A stretch of 64,000 nt of DNA, taken from NCBI GenBank assembly GCA_964605705.1, contig CAZSDW010000012.1, positions 1 through 64,000 of the forward strand, written 5' to 3'. Shown in pieces: positions 52,901-62,484 of this stretch (position 1 is the first letter of the stretch; each line of letters begins with the position of its first letter). This DNA is from CAZSDW01 sp964605705 (GTDB lineage: Bacteria > Fidelibacterota > UBA2242). The notes under the pieces were generated by a model. The model had not been told where the DNA came from, ran no database searches, and saw nothing but the letters and a program-made list of their open reading frames with translations. The translations under genes were made by a program, and so were the position numbers.

Positions 52901-54173
52901 AATAATTCTTGTGTAGCTTTCTGACTGCTTTTTGAACGTTTTGAATTATATCCGGTTCGTTGAGGGTTTGCATCTTACCGTCCTTGTATAGAATAATGCC
53001 ATCCGCAATGGTCATATACATCGGTTGTCCCTGAACGCCGAATATCAGATGATAAAACAGATTGTCCAGATTAATTTCCGTCACCGGAATGTAGTTCGTT
53101 ATCGCCAGATCGGCACGCTTCCCTTCCGCCAATCTGCCTGCATCGGGAAAATAGCGCTCGATCAACTCTGCCGGTTTGCGAAACTGAATCTCCAGCGGAT
53201 GATCGATTTTTCCGTTACGCTGCAGAAAATGAGAACGCATCGTGCCGAGAATATTGCCTGTCATACCGTCGGTACCCAAAATATATTTTTGGATTTTTTC
53301 CGTATTCATTGTGCCGACATTATTGTTGGCATTGGACTCTGGATTGGAAATCACCACCGGTTGAATTTGCCGAATCAGGTCATAATCCTTCTCCGACAGA
53401 TGAATGCAATGCGCCAGGAATGAATCCTTCCTCAGCAAGCCGAATTTGTTCAGGCGATCCACCGGTCCGGCATAGCCATGATCGACACAATACTGAAAAT
53501 CTGCCCGATCCTCGCCACAATGAATGTGAACCGGCATTTCTGGGGGTTTCTGTTTCTGGATTTTTGCCAGCGTACTTTCACTCAATGTAAAATTCGCATG
53601 CAGGCCCAGCAATCCCTGAATGTGTGTGTCCTCACGGTGATTTTCCCAGAAATTGATGTTTTCAGTTAATTGAGATTCAACCGATTTTTCACCCATTCGG
53701 TCGGAAATTTCATAACAAAGCAAACCTTTGACACCAATTTCTTTAAATGCTTTTTCAATTATTTCGAGACTGCCTCCCACCGCATTCATAGAGGCATGAT
53801 GATCGAAAATCGTGGTCACACCGTATTTTACCGATTGAATCAAGCCATGAATTGCTGAATAATAAATGGATTCTTCGTCCAGCGTTTGATCCAGATGCCA
53901 CCAGAGATTTTCGAGGATCAGATTGAAGTTTGTCGTTGGTCCAATAGGCGCGAGACCAGTTGCCAGCGCCGAATAGAGATGGTGATGGGGATTCAGCAGC
54001 CCCGGCAGGACGAGCCGTCCCTGAAGATCGATGGTTTTGATACCCTGATTTTGAATTTCACTAGATTTACCGATTGTCTTGATTCGATCATTCTCAATTT
54101 CGACCGCACCGTTTTCAATCAGAAACGAGAAACCATCGGTGATAGTAGCATTCGTGAGTATGTATTTCGACAT
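52893..54173 (-). CDS. ssnA: SsnA-like amidohydrolase
   Basis: This 426-residue amidohydrolase has the metal motif LLNPHHHLYSALATG (about 60-74), FDHHASMNAVGGSL, VHIHCGEDRAD near 224-234 and ILGTDGMTGN near 298-307. The sequence matches SsnA of the selenium/Mo-hydroxylase set. In the dioxopurine pathway SsnA opens the purine ring. It is preceded by ygfK with an 8-base overlap and lies 2 bases from the next amidohydrolase gene, so all are co-translated. Confidence 0.9.
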   Translation of the reverse strand: MSKYILTNATITDGFSFLIENGAVEIENDRIKTIGKSSEIQNQGIKTIDLQGRLVLPGLLNPHHHLYSALATGLAPIGPTTNFNLILENLWWHLDQTLDEESIYYSAIHGLIQSVKYGVTTIFDHHASMNAVGGSLEIIEKAFKEIGVKGLLCYEISDRMGEKSVESQLTENINFWENHREDTHIQGLLGLHANFTLSESTLAKIQKQKPPEMPVHIHCGEDRADFQYCVDHGYAGPVDRLNKFGLLRKDSFLAHCIHLSEKDYDLIRQIQPVVISNPESNANNNVGTMNTEKIQKYILGTDGMTGNILGTMRSHFLQRNGKIDHPLEIQFRKPAELIERYFPDAGRLAEGKRADLAITNYIPVTEINLDNLFYHLIFGVQGQPMYMTIADGIILYKDGKMQTLNEPDIIQNVQKAVRKLHKNYYE

Positions 54174-54175
54174 TA

Positions 54176-55519
54176 TTATCCTTTATCACCTTTTAGAAAG
54201 TGCCCAAAACCGGGTTCTGCGCAAATACCTTTTTGGGAATCAAAAACTAATTCTCCCCGTACGATTGTCTTCACAACTTTTCCCTGAAATTGCATTCCTT
54301 CGAACGGAGTGATTTTCCCTTTTGATAAAAATTTCCATCCCTGCACGATCCAACTCTGATTTGGATCAACCAGCACCAGGTCGGCATCTTTTCCAATTTC
54401 AATGGAGCCTTTGTGGTTATACAAACCATATCGCCTGGCTGCATTTTCCGAGATTATTTTTAAAAAACGATCAAGGTCAATTTTACGTTTAATAAAGCCT
54501 TCAGAATACAGATATAGAAACAACGTTCCGGTTCCCGGAATGCCGGAATAATCCGCCCAGGCGGAGCCGGTATTCTTCTGGCTTGCCGGTGCCGGTGCAT
54601 GATCGGATGCCGCGAAATCCAGCGTTCCGTCAATCAATGCCTGCCATAATCCCTCAGCATTTCCGGGATTTTTCACCACCGGAGCAGTTTTTAGGGCGCC
54701 GCCGATGCGCTCGAGATCATCAAATGAAAATTCCAGGTAATGGGGCGCTGTTTCACCTGTAATATATTTCTTACCAGATAATAATCTTGCCGCGCCGGCA
54801 GTTCCGATGTGGACGATATGCAGGTCAGCTCCGACTTCCTCTACAATGTCAACCGCTTGCCTGACGGCAATTATCTCAGCCATTTCAGGTCGGGAACGAT
54901 AATAATTTTGCCAATCGGAGCCTTTTAATCTTTCTACCTTTTCCGCAGCGGTCACGGTATCGCAATCTTCGGCGTGCAGTAAAACCGGTCGATGTAATTC
55001 TTTCGCAACTTCTAAAACCTTTTGAAATTGATTAAAATTCAATCGAGTAAAGCTCTCCATTCCCGAAATGAAATAGGTCTTAAAGCCCAGCACATGCGGA
55101 GCCAATTCGGTCATATCCTTCTGGAAATCCTTATCAAAGCACTGCCCGGACACACCACCGAAAAAACCGAAATCGACGACTGATTTTTTACTGACAATAT
55201 CCAGTTTATGTTTCAGGTTTTTGAGATTCGTCATCGGTGGAATTGATGTACAGGGCATATCGATCACGGTCGTGACACCACCGGAAGCAGCGGCGCAACT
55301 GCCATGATAAAAGTCTTCCCGATCAGTGTAACCGGGTTCATTGAAATGAACATGCGGATCAATCGCGCCGGGAAAAATTAACAGTCCATCGACATCCAGC
55401 GTGGAATCACTGGCTAAATTACTGCCGATTTCGACTATCTTTCCCTGCTCTATATTGAGATCACGAGTGTGAAATTTTCTTTCACCGGAAAAGGCAATAT
55501 TGCCATTTTTTATGACCAA
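54176..55519 (-). CDS. Cyclic amidohydrolase (allantoinase/hydantoinase/dihydroorotase type)
   Basis: This 447-residue enzyme has DPHVHFNEPGYTDREDF (metal ligands H56 and H58), the carboxylated lysine K147 in LGFKTYF, LLHAEDCDTV near 184-193, HIVHIGTAGAA and AASDHAPAP. It is the type I dihydroorotase/allantoinase family. In place it corresponds to hyuA of the E. coli purine locus and should hydrolyse a hydantoin-like or ureido ring made by SsnA or urate reduction. Allantoinase activity is an alternative. Its stop is 2 bases before ssnA and its start overlaps the Mo-subunit gene. Confidence 0.85.
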   Translation of the reverse strand: MVIKNGNIAFSGERKFHTRDLNIEQGKIVEIGSNLASDSTLDVDGLLIFPGAIDPHVHFNEPGYTDREDFYHGSCAAASGGVTTVIDMPCTSIPPMTNLKNLKHKLDIVSKKSVVDFGFFGGVSGQCFDKDFQKDMTELAPHVLGFKTYFISGMESFTRLNFNQFQKVLEVAKELHRPVLLHAEDCDTVTAAEKVERLKGSDWQNYYRSRPEMAEIIAVRQAVDIVEEVGADLHIVHIGTAGAARLLSGKKYITGETAPHYLEFSFDDLERIGGALKTAPVVKNPGNAEGLWQALIDGTLDFAASDHAPAPASQKNTGSAWADYSGIPGTGTLFLYLYSEGFIKRKIDLDRFLKIISENAARRYGLYNHKGSIEIGKDADLVLVDPNQSWIVQGWKFLSKGKITPFEGMQFQGKVVKTIVRGELVFDSQKGICAEPGFGHFLKGDKG

Positions 55520-57840
55520 GATTTTCTCGTTCGCTCCATTTCTCGATAAACTCTCTGCGATGTAAATGGCGCCTGGTAGAGTCTCACACCCACTGCATCG
55601 TAGATCGCATTGGCAATCGCCGGCATCGGTCCATTGATCCCAATTTCACCAACCGATTTTGCACCAAACGGTCCCGACGGTTCATGAGAATTCACAACAA
55701 TTGTCTTGATTTCCGGCAGATCTGCCGCAGTCCAGATTTTATAATCCCGGAAATGTTTGGTTAAAAGATTTCCATTTGCCGAAAATTTGTACTCTTCGGT
55801 CAGTGCATAGCAAATTCCATTGACTGCAGCGCCATCTATCTGACCTTCCGCCAGTTTTGGATTAATTGCCTGTCCGCAATCCACAGCTGAGACAAATTTT
55901 AACAGTCGTACCTGACCGGTTCGAACGTCCACCTCAACCTCAGCAAACTGGGCAATGAACGGCGGAGGTGATTGTTCCACAACATTCGATGCACTTGCCT
56001 GAATCTGAAATTGGTTCTCGGTGTAAAGCGTATAGATCGCCACATCGGAAAGAGTAATACTTTTTTTGTTCTTAAGATCGTTTACCCGACTGTCTGCCAA
56101 TTCCAGATTGCTCTTATCGACTGCCATCATTTCAGCCGCCACATCCAGAATCTGTTCCCGTACCTTTTCAGCACACTTCTTTACAGCTCCACCAGAGATA
56201 TACGTTGTGGATGAGGCGTAAGCACCCACATCAAAAGGCGTCTGGTCAGTATCGGAAGACAATACAATTATTTTATCCAATTCGACACCTAGCACTTCTG
56301 CCGCGATCTGTGCCAGAATGGTATCGGATCCTGTCCCAATATCCGTGGCGCCAATGTCCAGATTAAAAGAACCATCATCATTCATTTTCATGTAGGCGGC
56401 TGCCATATCGACCAGCGGAATTCCTGATCCCTGCATCGCAACACACAGTCCGACACCATGAACCTTATCACCATTCGTTATCTTTTTATCACGTTTATCG
56501 TACCAACCGATTTCCCGGGCGCCAAGATCAATACACTCGTCAAGTTTGCAGGAATTAACATACTGGGTAACACCTTCCTTGCCTTCACCCAATGCCTTGA
56601 AAACCTGAGAAGTTTCACCAATCTGGATATGGTTTTTCTTAATGAAATCCAGCAAGTCCACATCCAATTTCCTGGCAATCATATCCAACTGCTGGTTCAG
56701 GGCAAAATACCCCTGAGTAGCGCCATAACCGCGATAAGCGCCGCCCACCGGCAGGTTCGTATATACCGATCTCCCAATAAAGTGCATATTATCAATTTTA
56801 TTAAATAATGGCAATACCTTGGCGCCACAATTCGACAATACCGTCAGGGCATGGGTCCCGTATGCGCCGGAATTGAGCAGCGAATCCATCTCCAGAAACG
56901 TAATTTCGCCGTTCATTTTCACGCCGGTTCGTAGTCGGGTGCGAACCGGATGACGGGTCCGGCTGTTCTGAAATACTTCCTTACGGGATAGCACAATTTT
57001 CGCCGGACATTTATGCTTGATAGTCACCAAAGCCACCAAAGGTTCGAGAAACACTTCCTGTTTACCACCAAATCCGCCACCGATTCTGGGTTTTATCACC
57101 CGGATTTTTGACAATGGAAATTCACAGACTTTTGAAACGATCCGCCGGACATGGAAGGGCACTTGCGTCGTTGAAACAACGACCAATCTGCCCATCTCAT
57201 CATAAAAGGATATAGCAGCATGGGGCTCTTGAGCGCAGTGCGATCCATAATGGGCATGATAGGTCTGATCGATAATAAAATCTGCCACGGCTTCACCTTT
57301 ATGCAAATCACCAAAACTGATTTCCACTTCAGCTGCCAGATTCTTTGTCGGGTCGTATTTCACTCCGATCGGCGTAAAACGGTCATCTCCATGCAATTGC
57401 GGAGCCCCATCCATCATCGATTTCTCAGGATCGAAGAGCGGTTCAAGAATTTTGTATTCCACCTGAATTAAATTCAATGCGGCGGCGGCAATTTCCCGGC
57501 TTTCAGCCGCCACCATCGCTACTCGATCGCCGACAAAGCGCATCTTGGTATCAAAAAGCACCGTATCATAGGGCGATGGTTCCGGGAATCCCTGCCCGGC
57601 TGTTGTGTGCAGAATCGGTTTGACATTTTTATAATGAAAAACATCCACTACTCCCGGCAGTGACCTGGCGGCGGAATCATCGATGCTTACTATCTCCGTA
57701 TGGGCATGCGGCGAATACAGAATAGCCAGGTACAGCGGATCTTCCAATTCAAAATCATCGACGAATTTGCTCGCGCCCGTCGCCAGTGAAAGCGAATCGA
57801 TTTTCTTTTCGGATTTGCCAATAATCGTATAATTATTCAT
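55510..57840 (-). CDS. Molybdenum hydroxylase large (Moco) subunit (second set, XDH type)
   Basis: This catalytic subunit of about 776 residues has RIGGGFGGKQEVFLEP (about 257), VGGAYRGYGATQGY (about 368), GATDIGTGSDT (about 493) and the active-site GPFGAKSVGEIGI, whose glutamate E732 is the base. The usual GQG motif reads GTG, as in a subset of XDH-like enzymes, so it differs from the first set and probably has a different substrate. I chose the ATG at 57840 (MNNYTI) because the earlier ATG has its ribosome site too close. It overlaps the 2Fe-2S gene by 8 bases. Confidence 0.9.
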   Translation of the reverse strand: MNNYTIIGKSEKKIDSLSLATGASKFVDDFELEDPLYLAILYSPHAHTEIVSIDDSAARSLPGVVDVFHYKNVKPILHTTAGQGFPEPSPYDTVLFDTKMRFVGDRVAMVAAESREIAAAALNLIQVEYKILEPLFDPEKSMMDGAPQLHGDDRFTPIGVKYDPTKNLAAEVEISFGDLHKGEAVADFIIDQTYHAHYGSHCAQEPHAAISFYDEMGRLVVVSTTQVPFHVRRIVSKVCEFPLSKIRVIKPRIGGGFGGKQEVFLEPLVALVTIKHKCPAKIVLSRKEVFQNSRTRHPVRTRLRTGVKMNGEITFLEMDSLLNSGAYGTHALTVLSNCGAKVLPLFNKIDNMHFIGRSVYTNLPVGGAYRGYGATQGYFALNQQLDMIARKLDVDLLDFIKKNHIQIGETSQVFKALGEGKEGVTQYVNSCKLDECIDLGAREIGWYDKRDKKITNGDKVHGVGLCVAMQGSGIPLVDMAAAYMKMNDDGSFNLDIGATDIGTGSDTILAQIAAEVLGVELDKIIVLSSDTDQTPFDVGAYASSTTYISGGAVKKCAEKVREQILDVAAEMMAVDKSNLELADSRVNDLKNKKSITLSDVAIYTLYTENQFQIQASASNVVEQSPPPFIAQFAEVEVDVRTGQVRLLKFVSAVDCGQAINPKLAEGQIDGAAVNGICYALTEEYKFSANGNLLTKHFRDYKIWTAADLPEIKTIVVNSHEPSGPFGAKSVGEIGINGPMPAIANAIYDAVGVRLYQAPFTSQRVYREMERTRKSWS

Positions 57841-58312
57841 GATAACCGCCATTCACCTGTAACCGTTCAGCCGCAAGTTTGACGGCTTCGATGATCTTCA
57901 CATAGCCGGTGCAACGGCAGAGATTGCCGTCGAGAGCACTCTTAATTTCTGCCTCCGTTGGGTTTGGATTATTCTGCAGGAGAGAATAGGTTGCCAGAAC
58001 CATTCCCGGTGTACAAAAACCGCACTGAACGGCGCCGGCTTCGACAAACGCTTCCTGAATGACATGCGGCTGGTGCAGGCTGCCAATTCCTTTGACGGTT
58101 TTAATATCTTTTCCAACCGCCGATGCAGTAAATACCTGACATGAATTAACTGGTTTACCATCGAGTAAAATCAGACAGGCGCCGCATTCGCCTTCCATAC
58201 AGCCGTTTTTTACTTCTGTATAGCCATTATTTCTAAGAGAAATCAGGAGCCGCTCATCAGCCTGAAATTCAAACTGGCATTTTTTTCCGTTGACTGTAAA
58301 ATTTCCCCGCAT
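57833..58312 (-). CDS. Molybdenum hydroxylase 2Fe-2S subunit (second set)
   Basis: This 159-residue small subunit has CMEGECGACLILLDG with the plant-type cluster cysteines, NSCQVFTAS, and the second-cluster motifs QCGFCTPGM and GNLCRCTGYV. It carries both 2Fe-2S clusters of the second hydroxylase. It is one base from the FAD subunit and overlaps the large subunit, giving the order FAD, Fe-S, Mo. Confidence 0.94.
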   Translation of the reverse strand: MRGNFTVNGKKCQFEFQADERLLISLRNNGYTEVKNGCMEGECGACLILLDGKPVNSCQVFTASAVGKDIKTVKGIGSLHQPHVIQEAFVEAGAVQCGFCTPGMVLATYSLLQNNPNPTEAEIKSALDGNLCRCTGYVKIIEAVKLAAERLQVNGGYHE

Positions 58313-58313
58313 A

Positions 58314-59123
58314 CTATGACCTCACCATCTGCTGAATCATCCGACCAAGTTCAATACCGGCTTTGATACTGGTGTAGGCGGGATCATCGATCCGACTGCC
58401 GGTGAATTTTAAACTTACCCGTTTTTCAATTTCAGTACCGTCGATGCTGTTAATTTGCAGTCCATTCAAATATTCTTCGACTTTTGTAAGTCGTGTATAT
58501 TTCGTTGCTGTACCAACGGTTATCAGACGACTCTCAACAATTCTGCCTTCCGTGATTTTTAGCAAAACAGTATGATTAAATATCGGCATATCACTGCTTG
58601 TTCGAACCTCCCGATAATGAGCGGAATGCCAATCAGCCAGGGAAAATTTCACGGCAGTAAACATTGTATTTTGACGAAGTATCTTATCCTTGATATACCG
58701 TTCAATTGGAAAATCACCCGGATTCTCGCCAATCAAAGATACCCTGGCATTCAGAACAATCAACGCTCCTATCAGATCCGACCACGGCGGGAACATCGCA
58801 ATGCTGCCGCCGACCGTGATCCGGTTTCGCAACGGTGTGTTGGCAGAGTGACGCAGGCATTTTTCAAGAATATGATCCGGCTTGATTTTACGCATCTCCA
58901 ACACCACATCCGCATAGGTGCACAAACTGCCAATTTTAATAATATTACCGGATCTTTTAATACCCTTTAAAGGCAACTGATATAATTCAATCAGCCCATC
59001 AACTCCTGTCAAATTTCGTAATAATAATCCTGTGCCGCCTCCGTGAGGTAGTACATTTTTTTGCTGTACCAGGATTTCGGCGTCGGCAAGGGTTTTGGGA
59101 TAATACCATTTTAATTCTTTCAT
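58314..59123 (-). CDS. Molybdenum hydroxylase FAD-binding subunit (second set)
   Basis: This 269-residue FAD subunit has LPHGGGTGLLLRN near 25-37 and LRHSANTPLRNRITVGGSIAMFPPWSDLIGAL near 90-121, the two FAD motifs of the xanthine dehydrogenase family. It is shorter than the first-set subunit. It is the first gene of the minus-strand purine block; a TTGACA sequence lies about 33 bases upstream, but no good -10 is visible. It probably accepts electrons that pass to NAD or to YgfK. Confidence 0.86.
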   Translation of the reverse strand: MKELKWYYPKTLADAEILVQQKNVLPHGGGTGLLLRNLTGVDGLIELYQLPLKGIKRSGNIIKIGSLCTYADVVLEMRKIKPDHILEKCLRHSANTPLRNRITVGGSIAMFPPWSDLIGALIVLNARVSLIGENPGDFPIERYIKDKILRQNTMFTAVKFSLADWHSAHYREVRTSSDMPIFNHTVLLKITEGRIVESRLITVGTATKYTRLTKVEEYLNGLQINSIDGTEIEKRVSLKFTGSRIDDPAYTSIKAGIELGRMIQQMVRS

Positions 59124-59266
59124 AATGCTCAGAATTTCAGTTGAATTTGTGGAAATGTCAAGATATCATCCGCCCAAGGCTTTTTTTCACGCTTGTACAC
59201 ATTATTGGTTTTTAATATATTCATTGGCAGTTATTTTGATGCAATAATCAATAAGGAGCAATTTGC

Positions 59267-60025
59267 TTGGAATCATATTTACTAGTCAGCGCCCTAATTA
59301 TTTTCACGATAAGTTTCTATCTGCAGTTGGCAAATAAAAATAAACCTGCCAATTTATTTATTCTCGGTGCGGTTTTTGTTCATTTTATAGCGCTTATCGT
59401 TCGTTCAGTCATTGCCAAACACCCGCCTTTTACCAATATGTACGAAACCTTTATTCTTCTGCCCTTTTTACTATCATTGAGATTGATTTTCTGGAAAGAG
59501 CAAATCAACGAGAAGGTTCGTAAAATTCTGACGGCTGTGATAATGGGAACCATTATTATAGCACTGCTTCTTCCACAATCCATGAAGTCTCCCAGACCCC
59601 TGATGCCTGCCCTCAACAGTATCTGGATGTACATTCATGTTCCATCCTATTTTCTAGGATATATGGCAATGCTGGTGGCAGGAATATATTCTGTTTTGAT
59701 ACTGCTGCCCAAAAAGCCCGACAATTCAACTGTTGTAATTTTAAAGCGAATGGATAATGAAGTCAAAATCGCATTTTTCTTTTTATCGCTTGGGATGATT
59801 ACCGGTGCAATCTGGGCATATGTCAGCTGGGGAAATTACTGGGCTTGGGACCCGAAAGAGACCTGGGCGCTGATCAATATCATCGTCCTCGCTTTTTACT
59901 TCCACTTAAAAACACCAACCAAACAGAAAAAAGCGGTTATTGTTATCATCACGTTATTGACTATCGCATTCACCTACTGGGGCGTCAGCTTCATTCTGTC
60001 AGGGCTTCATAGTTATACATTATAA
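59267..60025 (+). CDS. ccsA: Cytochrome c assembly protein CcsA/ResC
   Basis: This 252-residue inner-membrane protein has eight or so helices and the haem-handling tryptophan-rich motif WGNYWAWDPKETWALI near 188-203. The conserved NMYETFILLPF and VHVPSYFLGYMAML stretches are also present. With ResB it forms System II for cytochrome c maturation. The start is TTG, chosen because AAGGAG lies 9 bases upstream and no suitable ATG exists. The ResB gene lies 24 kb upstream, on the same strand, rather than next to it. Confidence 0.9.
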   Translation: MESYLLVSALIIFTISFYLQLANKNKPANLFILGAVFVHFIALIVRSVIAKHPPFTNMYETFILLPFLLSLRLIFWKEQINEKVRKILTAVIMGTIIIALLLPQSMKSPRPLMPALNSIWMYIHVPSYFLGYMAMLVAGIYSVLILLPKKPDNSTVVILKRMDNEVKIAFFFLSLGMITGAIWAYVSWGNYWAWDPKETWALINIIVLAFYFHLKTPTKQKKAVIVIITLLTIAFTYWGVSFILSGLHSYTL

Positions 60026-60130
60026 CTGCGATCACATAGATTCACTCCCAGATAATAAAAATTCAAACTCACACCCTTCAACATTGCAAAAAACGACGGG
60101 TGATAAAAATCAGTGGCTCCCATTAAATGA

Positions 60131-60165
60131 AGAACCGTCCCCAAATCAAATTTGGGAACGGTTCT
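60131..60165. terminator. Bidirectional hairpin terminator between ccsA and the CBM9 gene
   Basis: AGAACCGTCCCCAAAT (60131-60146) and ATTTGGGAACGGTTCT (60150-60165) form a 16-base stem with 15 pairs and a 3-base loop. AT-rich ends (TTAAT on either strand) follow. It lies between two convergent genes and should end both transcripts. Confidence 0.75.
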
Positions 60166-60206
60166 TTAATCAATCTTGAAACGAAAGACTAACTAATGAG
60201 CTGCTC

Positions 60207-61859
60207 TTACTTCAGAAGCATCATCTTGTTAGTCGAGATATTCGTTCCGGCTTGGAGCTGATAAAAATAAATACCACTCGTCAGACCAGTTCCGTCAAAA
60301 GTTGCCTTATAGGCTCCCGGAACCTTGACTTCATTGACCAGTGTCGCAACTTCGTGTCCGAGCATATCGAAGACAGTCAGTTTTACTGCACCGGTTTTTT
60401 CAATGGAGTAATCGATCGAGGTGGACGGGTTGAAAGGATTCGGGAAATTCTGTGACAATTTGAAACGGTTGGCTTTGACAACATCTTTGCTATCAATACC
60501 ATACGTGTAAATGTCTTCTACAAGAACGGCAGAGCCCCACTGGGAAGGAGTATTCCATGCCAGGTTGTCTTCTCCCCACCATCTCGCCATATTTTCCCGG
60601 CTGTTTTCAACAACTTCATCATTATCATTGACCTGAACCTCAAAACCGATTTCAGCATCTGCTTCAAGGACGAAGGTCAGGCTGTCAGCCGGTATTGCAC
60701 ATTCGAATGTCCAGGTCGAATCTGTCTGAGCCCAGGCATAGGTACCACCATAACAATTCTCAGCCGTTGATGTTCCACCTAAACACCATCTCCACTGAAC
60801 ATCATTAGCACCCGAGCTTGCATCTTTGGAATTATCACCATCAATGCAAAGTTCGACACCATCCATGTTCCAGGGTTCGCCGCTGGTCGGATTCATATAC
60901 GGGACGTCGTCGATTACTTCTACGAATACGTAAAAATTATCGTCATCCCACGCGGCACGGAAATTCATTTCAAGGTCTTTCCAGTCAGTTAATTCCAAGA
61001 AACCGGATGGAGCGGTTGTGCCTTCTGTGTAAACATAGGTTGACATGTGAATTTGCGGTGCGGTCCAGTCATCAGCAGAACCATCGATCGTCGGTGCCGT
61101 ATCAACTTTACCAATTCTCAGGACCGGAAGAGCAATAAAACCGGACAATTCAGCTACGCCAAATACCTGAGGATTAGCCCAACCATCGTTGCTGGTGCCC
61201 CACCATCTCAGCATGTTTTCTCTGGCGCCGGCGCCATCATTTTCATTCAGCTGAACTTCAAAACCGAATGTCGAGCCTGCTTCACCTTCAATACCCAGCT
61301 GGGCAAGCGGTATTTGGACTTCAAGATCCCAGCCCATCGGTGATTCGCCTTCGGGAAGTTCCGGGTATGCCCAGTTTTCAATGGCAATGGCAGATCCGGT
61401 TGGATCAAAAACATTATCGGCTCTGGCGGTAAAATCAGTAATCTCGGTATCTTCATACTGGATTCTGATCTGGATATCATCCCAGCCGTCATAGGTGGTA
61501 CTGGTGCTTTGATCACCATTGAAATAAACTTCAAAGCTGTCATTTTCATACCGGTTCGTCAGATCGATCAGAACATTGTCATCTGTTGCCGATAAAAACA
61601 GATATACATTGGTCTCATCCCACAGTGCTCGACAGGTTGCAAACATATCGGCATAACTGTCTGGCGGCGCAGTATCATCAACACAGACTTTCACGACCAG
61701 TTCGGTAGAGGCTGTCTTCCACAGATCTTCCATCAAACCGTCAATTACCGGTGCGGTAACAGTTCTGTGAAACTGGTAAACACCATCAATGTTGTTGGCA
61801 CGTACACCGATGGTCAGTAGCAGCGCTAAGCACATAACTGCAAGTAACACTTTCTTCAT
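60207..61859 (-). CDS. Secreted protein with two CBM9-like domains and a T9SS C-terminal domain
   Basis: This 550-residue exported protein has a signal peptide (about 1-21), two CBM9-like sugar-binding domains (about 30-240 and 250-455), each starting APVIDGLMEDLWKTA / APTIDGSADDWTAP and ending in RENM-RWWG, and a C-terminal sorting domain (about 470-550) with LSQNFPNPFNPST and GHEVATLVNE. The tail marks it for type IX secretion and display on the surface. No catalytic domain is seen, so it may bind carbohydrates or act as a structural surface protein. GAGGAG precedes the ATG. It gives the best taxonomic hint for an FCB bacterium. Confidence 0.85.
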   Translation of the reverse strand: MKKVLLAVMCLALLLTIGVRANNIDGVYQFHRTVTAPVIDGLMEDLWKTASTELVVKVCVDDTAPPDSYADMFATCRALWDETNVYLFLSATDDNVLIDLTNRYENDSFEVYFNGDQSTSTTYDGWDDIQIRIQYEDTEITDFTARADNVFDPTGSAIAIENWAYPELPEGESPMGWDLEVQIPLAQLGIEGEAGSTFGFEVQLNENDGAGARENMLRWWGTSNDGWANPQVFGVAELSGFIALPVLRIGKVDTAPTIDGSADDWTAPQIHMSTYVYTEGTTAPSGFLELTDWKDLEMNFRAAWDDDNFYVFVEVIDDVPYMNPTSGEPWNMDGVELCIDGDNSKDASSGANDVQWRWCLGGTSTAENCYGGTYAWAQTDSTWTFECAIPADSLTFVLEADAEIGFEVQVNDNDEVVENSRENMARWWGEDNLAWNTPSQWGSAVLVEDIYTYGIDSKDVVKANRFKLSQNFPNPFNPSTSIDYSIEKTGAVKLTVFDMLGHEVATLVNEVKVPGAYKATFDGTGLTSGIYFYQLQAGTNISTNKMMLLK

Positions 61860-62484
61860 TGCATACTCCTCTTTTGGTTAAAAAAACACTTTTTTTATGA
61901 GAAACTTCCGAAAAGGAAGAAAACTCCCCAACACATTACCCCCTTCCCGTCTATAACAAGAAAGGAAAGGGCTTAACATGGACGTTTTAGAATTACCATT
62001 TTCATAAATCTTTTCCTCTCTAAATTTTATATTGTCTTTCCACTCTTTCATTTTAAACGAAAATTTAAAAAAGATTTAATAGAAATCTAAAGAGTCGCCG
62101 GTGCTATAAATTATTCCCAAACATTTCACCTAAATTATGGATTCGCTGCTCTGAATGTCAAGTATTTTTTAACGGAAAAAATAAAATCTATATATTGCTA
62201 TATAGGTCGTATTAGACCATAAATATTGTCTAAGGCATTGAATCTTATCACCCTATTTACTTATATCTTATCCATGTACGCTAATAAAAACAATTTGAAT
62301 TGACCGATTCAGACATATTTCCTGATAAATATTTGCATTACCATTAGCATCGGCTCCAACATCCAACTGCAATCCGTTGGATACTATTGGTCAACTCAAT
62401 GGGATATTGTATTATTTTCAGGATTAACCTAGCGAAGGTTTCCCGGTAAAATCGGAACAGTTTACACCTTCGCAGGGTTTGATA
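61860..62484. other. 625-bp non-coding region upstream of the CBM9 gene
   Basis: No gene of plausible length is present. The part next to the CBM9 gene is AT-rich with a poly-A/T leader and CTTCC-GGAAG and CCCTTCCC-GGAAAGGG hairpins that would lie in the mRNA leader. A 7-bp stem ATCCAAC/GTTGGAT is at 62361-62382. Nothing matches a tRNA or a riboswitch that I can recognise. It probably holds the promoter and a long 5' leader for the secreted protein, and the end of argD. Confidence 0.4.
62426..62479. repeat. Inverted repeat after argD (AACCTNGCGAAGGT type)
   Basis: AACCTAGCGAAGGT (62426-62439) and ACCTTCGCAGGGTT (62466-62479) pair at 12 of 14 positions over a 26-base centre, five bases after the argD stop. 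The arms resemble the AACCTTC/GAAGGTT arms of the element at 2524-2591. It might end the argBD transcript or be a dispersed repeat. Confidence 0.5.
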
